A stretch of 64,000 nucleotides of DNA from the NCBI GenBank assembly GCA_033297205.1, contig MU859175.1, positions 48,922 to 112,921 on the forward strand, in the 5' to 3' direction. The notes beneath the pieces were generated by a model, which made no database searches, was not told where the DNA came from, and saw only the letters and a program-made list of their open reading frames with translations. This stretch comes from Pseudoneurospora amorphoporcata (taxonomy: Eukaryota > Ascomycota > Sordariomycetes > Sordariales > Sordariaceae). A program made the translations under genes and the position numbers. Position 1 is the stretch's first letter, and each line of letters starts with the position of its first letter. Shown one piece after another: positions 50,925-60,092 of this stretch.

Positions 50925-51149
50925 TTAAAAAAATTTTAATATATAGAGTAAGATCTATGCTTTTTAATAAATACGTTTAAAAAGTTTGTATTAAAATACG
51001 GACCCCGCCGTAAAATATCACTGTTAATAAGAAGATAGTGAAATATACTAGTAGAAGTAAAATAACAATTTATATTCCTAATAAGCTAATACTCTATAGT
51101 ATTAAATATTAAATTAGCGCGTTTGGCAGTTACTTCTTTAATTAGTAGT

Positions 51150-51429
51150 TGTAAGGGTTCTACGAGGTTGACACGCAAGTAGGCCTTGTTGGGAACTTGT
51201 AATATTCGACAAGGAGTAAGAAGACTGAGCCAGTCTGGAAGCTAGACTGAGCATGACTAAATACACGAAAGGTGTACGAGAAAGAAGGAATGCCAAGCCT
51301 GCTAAACCGAGGCGAGCCGGGCGAGCCGAGGAAGGCCAGTGGTCTACCGGGTGGTCTGGAGAACCTTCGGCAGGCACAGGCCTAGCGCATAGAAGCCAGG
51401 CATTACCTCTGAGCGCTAGACCCATGATA
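51150..51429 (+). mobile_element. Solo LTR, family L1, copy 1 (280 bp)
   Basis: Begins TGTAAGGGTTCTACGAGGTT and ends GCGCTAGACCCATGATA. Flanked by a perfect 5-bp duplication GTAGT (51145-51149, 51430-51434). The family terminus CA has become TA. No internal retrotransposon sequence adjoins it, so it is a recombination relic. Confidence 0.88.
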
Positions 51430-51531
51430 GTAGTAGTATAATAACGAAAAGGGTATTATTAATTTAAAATTTTGGGTAAGTACGCTTCTTTTTCTTATTA
51501 TAAAAATATAAATTAATTAACGTATTTAAAA

Positions 51532-51946
51532 TGAGAAAGTCTTTTCGCACCGCCGCAAATGTCTTTATACACCGCTCTCTAAAATACTACTAAGTATAAC
51601 TTTGCCAAAAAAGAAGTTGTCAGTATAAAAATAGTACCAGAATTTTCGTAATTTCCTACTCTATTTTATAGTCTAGTTGCCTTGGACATATCTGTCTAAA
51701 GAAAAGACTCAATGCAAATATTCTAAATTTAAAGTAAATAAATAGTTTTTTCTTCTTTTATTATATACTGAGGGCTATATAGAGCGCCTAGGTACGCCCG
51801 CTACATTATATTATACAACTAAAATAAATAAAGATTCCAATGTACTTTTTATATGCTACGGCCTTAATTTGGCTGAGTTACCTCTAAAAGCCTTTTTTGA
51901 TAGCAGTGCGAAAAGACATTTACAGCGGTGCGAAAAGACTTCCTCT
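51532..51946. mobile_element. Non-autonomous TIR element A2 (415 bp)
   Basis: Same family as A1 with near-equal length. Inverted repeats carry duplicated GTCTTTTCGCAC motifs, and the left end is TGAG instead of AGAG. Flanked by TTAAAA duplications (51526-51531 and 51947-51952). Confidence 0.87.
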
Positions 51947-52032
51947 TTAAAATTGGAGTAATTTCAAACAAATTTAAAAAGTAATTATGGATATTATAAC
52001 TAGCTTAGTTACCCTACTATACAATTTAATTT

Positions 52033-53318
52033 AGAGAAGCGCTACTCGCACGTTGGCAAAACTCTACTCGTACGTAGATCCATATTTTTTTCCCATACAT
52101 AACTCGAACCTATTCGAAGTCTACCATGGCAGATATATTCTTTTATAAATTTCGCCAAGCATATCTGAGCATTTTAATCTTTCAAGGTTGCTATGTTATG
52201 CCAAGCTCAGATTCTAGACTGCAGCGCACGCACTCTCAGATTTGCACTCAGACCTAGTTCTTATAAGGCATTTATATAGCAGTCTTATAGGATACTTAGC
52301 GGCACGGTCGCACTTTTGCATATCGCATTCAATTGAGGTCGCCCGATTGAGCTCGATTGAGCTTAGTATACTGCACTACACTCTATATTAATCTATACGA
52401 GGTTGAAAAGAGGGGGGTCGATGAGTGTTACGAACTTAAGCGAGTAGCATGGGCTAACCAAGTCACCAGGACACGCAGAGGCGGGGCTATATAACCATAG
52501 AGGCCAGTAAGACAGAAGACTAGAAGGCTCACAAGCTAAGAGAGCTTACAAGCTAAGAGGGCTCACGTCGTGAGCCAGGACAACATCAAGAGTCTAAGGA
52601 CACTCGGGTCCCAGTCAATGGCAGAGATATAAGAAGGCACCTAGAGAACCAGCTAGCAAGATAGTTCGACAGTAGTCAATTGATCTTTATTACCGAGATA
52701 CGTATAACGCTACTATACTTGTTGTAAACCTTTTGGCTTCACTGAACAGTACTGATAGTCTTTACTTTCAGCTATCCCACTTAGGCAGATCAGACTGCCG
52801 TTCGTTACAATGAGACTATAGAGGATGTGAGCGCCACGGTCGCATGTGCCCGTCGGCTGGGTCACTATATCAGTCATCTACATCGTGATTAGCTAGCGAA
52901 ACGCACAAAAAAATAATGGATCATTTCGTACCATCGACAGATGCTGGCGCTTTATTTACTTGATGATATCTAATAATACGCGACGTAGTAGATTAAAAGA
53001 TTACAATGTGGTAATGTATACGATAGTAGTTTAGTAAAAGAAGTAGTGCGATAAGGTACTAGTGTTAGTACTAAAAAATTACAAGAGTTAGACTGCCTAA
53101 TTTGGGCTGGTCTAGGCGCCCAGACTAGGATAGCTAGTGCAGTATGACTGCAGGGGTCTAAACGTGTACTGGGCTGAAATCTGGGAGCTTAGCAGGTATG
53201 GTACGACCCAGACTGGTGCGGGACCATAGTAGGTCGCCAGGGTTCAAGTTATGTATGAGAAAAAAATGTAGATCCACGTGCGAGTAGAGTTTTGCCAACG
53301 TGCGAGTAGCGCTTCTCT
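52033..53318. mobile_element. Non-autonomous TIR element B2 (1286 bp) with a nested solo LTR
   Basis: Inverted repeats start AGAGAAGCGCTACTCGCACG and contain a second CTCTACTCG[C/T]ACG motif. Flanked by TAATTT duplications (52027-52032 and 53319-53324). It is interrupted by the solo LTR at 52426-52809; without that insertion it is about 897 bp, close to B1. Confidence 0.9.
52426..52809 (+). mobile_element. Solo LTR, family L2 (384 bp), inside element B2
   Basis: Begins TGTTACGAACTTAAGCGAG and ends CCGTTCGTTACA, so its ends are short inverted repeats. Flanked by a perfect 5-bp duplication ATGAG (52421-52425, 52810-52814). Contains a TATATAA promoter-like box at about 52489. Orientation is taken from that box. 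Little sign of C-to-T decay, so it is probably younger than its host. Confidence 0.9.
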
Positions 53319-53556
53319 TAATTTATTACGTTTTTATTAACAATCTTTTTATAAGTATCTTTTTTATTCGCTACTTTCGTACTAGGCGGATTGCGATTAC
53401 TAGTATAATATATTCGAATTGTATAATATTTGCGTTTATGAAGCTTCGAAATAAAGATGATAAGAAAGAGAAGAGACTATTTGGGGTGCTATATTGATTT
53501 ATTTTAAATATTCTGAGCCTAAAGGCTAAAAAGGGTAAAAAAGTTGTATTAAAATT

Positions 53557-53997
53557 AGAGAAACTCTACTCGCACGTTGATAAAACTCTACTCGCACGTT
53601 GAGAAAAAAGTAACTTTCAACGTCTATTTTAAAGTACTAAAAAATTTAATAAAGAGGTAAAAAGTATATAATTTTTTTTCTTATTTTTTTCTCTACATAA
53701 CACCACCACTTTGATCACCGTATTCACCCAGTACCCTATTAAAGCTTCAAAGAAGAAAAGCTATTCTAAATAAATAATTAAGAAAATTAAAAGTCTAAAA
53801 GGCTATGAAACTAGTATTTAGATAACCTTGAACGTTATAAAGCAACTAGATACTCTTAAAATTCTGTTAAAAATCGACGAGTAATTTGGTTCTGCTTTTA
53901 GTTTTATATACCAAGGTTTAACTAAGTTATAGTTAGAAAAGTAAAAGTGGATCCACGTGCGAATAGAGTTTTATCAACGTGCGAGTAGAGTCTCTCT
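53557..53997. mobile_element. Non-autonomous TIR element B3 (441 bp)
   Basis: Inverted repeats start AGAGAAACTCTACTCGCACG with a second ACTCTACTCGCACG copy. Flanked by AAAATT duplications (53551-53556 and 53998-54003). Interior strongly AT-rich and much shorter than in B1, B2 or B4. Confidence 0.87.
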
Positions 53998-54082
53998 AAA
54001 ATTAAATTAGGATACTAGAGTAATTTTTATTAATATAAAAGATTATTAGATAGTAAATTTTTTATTTATATAGTATATTAGA

Positions 54083-55446
54083 AGAGAAACGCCATTCGCA
54101 CCGCCATCTTTCTCTTCAGACACCGCCGTCCTACCTCTCCCGCATTTCTAACCAATTAAATCGCTAGCATCCAAACCGCGGTCCACCTACCCTTTTCCAG
54201 TGGTATTCTTTTATAAATTTCGCTTAGAAATCTTGGTATTACATTCTTTTATGAAATGTCATGCCTAGTGCCAAGCCCAGATCTATACCCAGATTTGCAC
54301 CTAGATTGGCCACTTTATAGCACACTTTAAAGCGCACTTTATAGCGCACTTTATAGCGCACTTAGCGGTACGGTCGCACATCGCACGGTCGTATATCGCT
54401 CAATTGAACGAGTTTAATTGAGCAATTAATCACACTCAATCGACATTAATCCGTACATATATAATCTATCTAATATTTATCGTATAATCGAGCACTCTGA
54501 CTGCCAGCGAGTCTCCCAGAGTACCAAAGTGCCAGCGAGTGCGCCAGAGTCTCCCCTACTAGCCTTATGTACTTGCTATACGTGCACTGCGCCGTGTGCC
54601 CTACGTGCCAGCAGGAGTGCTGGCTGGCGTGCTTCTTCTACCCCGAGTAGCGTTGCTTCCCTTCTCTCCTCCTCCTCTACCTCTCTGTATACTGCCGCGA
54701 GGGCGGCCTCGTCCTCTGTTCTATATACCGGCTAGAGGCTGGCGGCGGTCAGCCTCATTAGCTTGCTCAAGGTCTACACCCTCCCATACAGACACGTTTC
54801 GCTAGATAGACGGCGCTACCCGTGTTAAGGTAGTAGGGTTGCGGCCTGCCTTGGGCTGTCGGCCGCGGCTAGGCTGTAAGCGAGGCCGTCCTCGAGGCCG
54901 TGATGCTACCGCTTGGAATTGAGCTGGCGCAATTGAGGGGGTGTTGACTAGCGCGGTCAGTCGGTAAGAGTGAGGTCGATTGCTAGAGTGTACGCTACGG
55001 TCGCGTGCGCCCGTCGGCTAGGTCGCTATATTAGCCATCTGCGTTACGATTAGCTAAGGAAATACACAGAAAAAATAACGGATCATTTCTTACTATTGAC
55101 AGATGCCAGCGCTTTGTTTACTTGGTGATATTTCGTGATGCGCGCGATGGTAGTTTGATTGATTATGGGGAGGGTGGTGGTGATGGTGATAGTGATGGAG
55201 GAAGCAATACGATGCGACGATACAAATCGCTAAGTGTAACGATTACGAAATCTAGCCTGTGCAGGGGTTAGAATGTGTAATGGGCTGTAATCTGAGGGCT
55301 TGGCGGGCGCGGTACGGTTTGCTGACGCCAAGAACAGGAGCGTGGAGACCCAGAATGGATCCGAGCGATTTAATTAGTTAGAAATGCGGGAGAGGTGGGG
55401 CGGCGGTGTCTGAAGAGAAAGATAGCGGTGCGAATAGCGTTTCTCT
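54083..55446. mobile_element. Non-autonomous TIR element B4 (1364 bp)
   Basis: Inverted repeats of about 85-90 bp start AGAGAAACGCCATTCGCACC and also hold a CACCGCC repeat. Flanked by ATTAGA duplications (54077-54082 and 55447-55452). The interior shares blocks with B1 and B2, for example around 54985-55150. It includes a tandem ACTTTATAGCGC tract near 54308-54362. Confidence 0.9.
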
Positions 55447-55507
55447 ATTAGAAATAAGAATTACGTTTACGTATATTGTTTCCGCCTTATTTCTAAGAGT
55501 ACTATAA

Positions 55508-55779
55508 TGTAAGGGTTCTACGAGGTTGATACATAGGTAGGCCTTAGTGAAAGCTATAATATTCGACAAGGAGCAAGAAGACTAGGCTAGTCTAGAAGCC
55601 AGACTGGGCACGACTAAATACACGAAAGGGGTGCGAGGAAGAAGGTGCTAAAAATGCTAAGACTGAGCCGGGGTAACCCGAGCGAGCCGAGACAAGCCGA
55701 GTGGTCTGGAGAACCCCTAGTAGGCACAGGCCTGACACATGGAAGCTAGGTATTATTTCTGAGCGCCAGACCCATAACA
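55508..55779 (+). mobile_element. Solo LTR, family L1, copy 2 (272 bp)
   Basis: Begins TGTAAGGGTTCTACGAGGTT and ends GCGCCAGACCCATAACA, canonical TG...CA. Flanked by a perfect 5-bp duplication TATAA (55503-55507, 55780-55784). Aligns along its whole length with 51150-51429. Confidence 0.92.
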
Positions 55780-56520
55780 TATAAGAGTTTACTTTAGCGA
55801 TAAGAGTACAAAAATAGTTTAAATACTGCTAATTATCTAATTATATAACTTTAATATAAATAGAGTAAATATTAGCGATTAACTATATATATATAATATG
55901 TATAGTTATTACTATTATTGCGATTTATTTATAATATTATTTAGAAAAATTTATTTTAGTATATTGCTTATATTTAATTCCTATACTAAACCTATACTAA
56001 TAATATATCGTTTTTATATAGAAGTTATTTCAACTAATATTTTAATTAGAGAGATAAATTGTTTAGTCTTGCCTTTCTTTAGAAGAAGCATACTATATAT
56101 ATAAACTTTTAAATCTAATTAATTAGAGATTTAGGTAGTTTACAGTAAAGTAGCTACCTAGTACTATATTTCAGTAAACCGATCTTTAATATTAGTTATT
56201 AAGGAAATATCAGCAAAGGAATATAAATGAGAGAAGCGAACAAAACGAGCTACGTGTACTATATATTCCTCTACGCAGTATAAAGACGCCGCCGCCTTTA
56301 GAATTAATTCCTCCTTTAATATATTAAATAAACTAGGTATAAAGCGAATTTTAACCTTCTTATACTATAATACTTATAACCTTACAATTTATAAGCGAGT
56401 ACACTACTAGGAGGCCTACTAGTATTAATTAGATTTAGAAATAGTTTTATTTAGTTTGAGATGTATTGTAATTTATTAGCTCGCTTCTAGCTTCCCCGCA
56501 CTAGACTGTACTCTATATCA

Positions 56521-59033
56521 AGTGCAATGTCAAAATCGTTGCAAAAGATGGTAAAATCGAGGTATTTGTACCCTCCCAGATGTTACTGTGGATTCCGGTC
56601 GTTTACCCGATTGGATCTTGGCAAAAAATGATACGATTTTACCGCTAAAGGGATCAAGAGCCTTGTTTCGGACGTCGACTACACCTCCACGGTTCCTCTC
56701 TTTCCAGTCTTGCCTCGAGGTCTTGACTCGTCACCTTGGCATTATTCACCAACTCTGCTCTGAGTTGTCCACACATTACTGGATCTACAATTCAATAGGA
56801 CTGGAGCAGTTGGGCAGCGGACAGTGGACAACCCATAATCCATAGTTTAGTGCCAAGTGGGTGCCCCAACAGGAGTTGATAATCATGTGAGGAGATTGGC
56901 TATCATGATCTGCTCATCTCGGTCACCACCTCAACGCGTGCCGGGACCACTTTTTCACTTTTCAGTGGTGGTGTTCTGAGCCCACGGCTTGTGCTCGGCG
57001 GTTTTAAGCAATTCGAGGGCGTAGGGTTAGGGAGTCTCCATCATTTCACAGGCCCTGGGCTCTGGAGGGGGTGGTGATGGTCAACCCCTGAGATTTGTTG
57101 ACCAGTCGATTTTATTCTCCTCGACCGTGTAGGGCTAGCGTGGATTTCGCCAAAAGTTGGCAAAGTTGGGCAGCACGACAAGCCCAGCTAACCCTGGGTC
57201 CATCTAACGGCGAGCCATGACTCCCGTCGTCCAAAGGCGGTGTCTGACCAGCTGGCATTCCCGCTGTTACAGCCCTACGGCCGCCTGCCCAGAACTACGT
57301 ACAGCCTACAACCAGCACCTAAGCAATTCGATGGGTGGGAAATCCGGGGAACAGGCTATGGCAGACAGGGATTGTAGGCTTTGTTATTGCTTGGGACCGA
57401 ACCCTTTCCCTGATTTCCGTCTCTCGAAAGTCGAAAGCGATGAAAGCGATGGGAAAAGAAACCAAGACTTCGTTTCGCACGCGCCGGGCTCTTTCTCCTC
57501 ACCGCTAGACTAGTGGACTGATATCCAGTCAAAAGCCAGCTGTAAATGAGATGCATCAACCCCATCGCATTTTGCCCAAAATATCTCATCGTGAGGGTGT
57601 CAAGATGCGAGGTCTGACAGGGGTAAGTCGGGCTAAATGTCAAGATTAGGCTGCTTGTTCTGTGGATCCTTTCCTCGAAATATGGCAGCCTGGAGGCAGA
57701 CCCACTGGGCTAAACTCCTTTCTGGCAGGAAGCTCCGTTTGCAAAATGCTCCACCAAAAGCTGGAGCGGCTTGCACCGTAGCGCTACCGTAGCGCACCGT
57801 TCCTTTCCTAGCGTCACCGTCTCTGAGGCCCATTGACCCCACAGGTGCCCGCACTGCCCACATCGGACCCCGTCTGCCCATCAATCCACAGGGGCAGCAT
57901 GGATATCCATGCCATGGACCTCGTCGACGGGAGTCGCTCGCCATCTACTTCCCCTTCTGTCTTTTTACAATCTCCAACAAGTCACATCCGAGTCCCACTC
58001 ACCACCATTGGGGATATTGGGACATAGATTGTACCCCAAGCACACCTGCAATGGCTGCTCGTAAAGCCATCCACCAGCGAGCGACCGGACAAGTCTTCCA
58101 TTCATCCACCCCTCCTGACGACGCCCGCTCGCCCCTTGCGCGACAACCCAGTGGTACGGTTGCTTCCATTGCCATGTTCATGGATTTCATATCCAGTTCA
58201 TTCTTCTTTCCGAAATGCCATGTAAATTACGAGCTAAGCCCTGCTTCGCAGACCACGTACTACAACAGTACCCACGAGAGAGACTTGGAGGCTCCCATGT
58301 ACCACCAAGACCGAGATCCCCGCAACACGGAAAGATGGTCGGTTTCAACATGATAATTGCTTCATAGCTTGCGCGACATGCTGCCGCTCGCAATCTTGAG
58401 GCCTGGGCCACAAAACAGCAAGACTGGGAGGCATGAGCAGAAGGATCAAGAGCCCAGGCGATCTGGTGCACCCAGCCCTGGTTAGCCCTCGAAAGGCAGA
58501 GGAGGGGCGGGCCCGACCCCGACCCCGTCTCCGACCGTCGCCAGCCCGCGAGCCTTTCATGATTCTGAAGGCTGGCCTGGGTCCAATCGCGTACTCACTA
58601 AGGTGCGCTGCAGAGTTCTCTGGACACAGGGATTCATGGCCGTCCCAACCACTGCAGTGTCTCTTCATGCAGGCTCTTGGCCCAGTCTAGGTACTGCACC
58701 GTTCTGCAAGACCCGCAGAGACCAGAGGAACTCAGCCCAAGGCTGCTGCAAGGTCAAGGGTGCCAGCCATGGGGTACCGTTGTGGCCGGATGTTCAAGAG
58801 AACCAGACTTCCCAGAAGCACCCAATGTACCTACTACGGGGCTGTGTTGGAATAGGTACAAGATGTAACACCAAGTATCCCTCGTATCTCCGTACCTCTC
58901 TTCACACCCTTCTCGTCTTCGGCGATTTGGATATATAACACGATAGCCTTCTCCCCCTTCCCTCTTCGAGTTGCTATCCCACCACAGTGCCTCTTAGCTC
59001 TCCAACCAAGACCATCAAAAACATAACACTCAC
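56521..59033. other. Intergenic region, no supported gene
   Basis: Normal base composition returns at about 56.5 kb. Short frames only, none recognised. A GTAGGGTTAGGG telomere-like motif occurs at 57021. Confidence 0.5.
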
Positions 59034-60092
59034 ATGTCTGTATATCTTCAGAGCCGAGGGCTTGAAGCTTACCCATCAACCATGTTCACCATGCAGCAAC
59101 ACCACTACGCCTACCAGGCACAACAACCTCAACCACCCCGCCAGTATTCCGGCCACGGAACAAGCAGTGCTTTCAGCAGCTCGGCAAACCCAGATGAGGA
59201 CTGGACAAAGATCTCGGATTTGGCTGAGCGCAGGAGAATTCAGAACCGCATTGCCCAGCGCAACTACAGTATGTGATCAACAACAGCACCTGCAGTAGTT
59301 GGTAACAGTCAAATGCTAATACTCGAACTACAGGGAAGAAGCTTAAGAAGCGCCTGGAGGATCTCGAGAGGCGGGCCGGCACATCAGATGACTCCCCGTC
59401 ACCCGGAACAGAAAAGATCAGCCCGGCCACCAAAACCACAAAACGCGCACAGCAACAAACCGTAAAGCCCCAAAAACAGGCCTCGGTCTCACAGCAAAAG
59501 CAAGCACCGGTCACCAGGAATCAGTTCACGCCCCCGATGCATCCCGAGGATGAATACGCCTTTAACACTTACGACGAGAGGGATCGATCGCACTCGCCGC
59601 CCATGTTCACCTACCCATCCTACCCTCCTCCCCCCGAGGAGATGATGTACGCTCCCGTGCACTCATATCGGCCGGTGACAACAGAGGCGGCCTATTCCGA
59701 GTACTACACCACTGCGCCAGTACCGGTGACACTTCCCTCCATGACACATTTCAGCGACGCTATCAAGCGCGAGCCGGGCTATCCCGGAGCGGAGGACAAT
59801 GTTTACATGAACTATGGCTATCTCCCAGGTGTCGACATGAATACCGGGGCGCCTACACCATACGACAACATGCCTCACGTGAGTCCCTCCGTACGAAGCT
59901 ACATCGCTTCGGACCCTCATCACCATACCCTCAAGCGGGAACATCGTTGCTGATGATGGATGGCAATAGACTCCTCCTCTGCAACACCCTTACGATCACT
60001 CGGCGAGCTGCTCCGATTCGGGCAGCTACGAGTACCCCACGACACCCTTGTCGATGCCTGGCTCCCCGGGCATGGGCTCGCAGCACATGTGA
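59034..60092 (+). CDS. bZIP transcription factor (AP-1-like basic region), three exons
   Basis: Exons 59034-59268, 59334-59878 and 59970-60092; introns begin GTATGT and GTGAGT and end CAG and TAG, giving 300 aa. The basic region at ~64-82 reads RRRIQNRIAQRNYRKKLKKR across the first intron, a well-known fungal bZIP type. It is followed by LEDLERRA and then low-complexity Ser/Gln/Lys sequence, so only about two heptads of zipper exist. The rest is rich in Tyr/Pro/Met. The C-terminus (TPPLQHPYDHSASCSDSG... PLSMPGSPGM) is a conserved tail in this group and confirms the last intron. Expected to be a nuclear DNA-binding regulator; target genes unknown. An alternative start at 59082 (MFTMQQHH) is possible. 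Confidence 0.88.

Larger units (their letters stand above)
48580..56520. other. AT-rich, RIP-like transposon island
   Basis: Composition switches abruptly to very high A+T, rich in TA dinucleotides, at about 48.6 kb, and back at about 56.5 kb. No long reading frame survives on either strand. The pattern fits C-to-T mutation by repeat-induced point mutation, a process known from Neurospora that acts on duplicated DNA. The mobile elements listed within it have visibly higher GC than the matrix between them. The stretches not covered by those elements (48580-48920, 49350-49949, 50931-51149, 56000-56500) show no structure I can name. Confidence 0.8.

Noticed and set aside
48580..56520. CRISPR-like or tandem array interpretation of the repeated CGCAC motifs
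   Set aside because: The copies are in inverted pairs at element ends with target duplications, not regularly spaced direct repeats.
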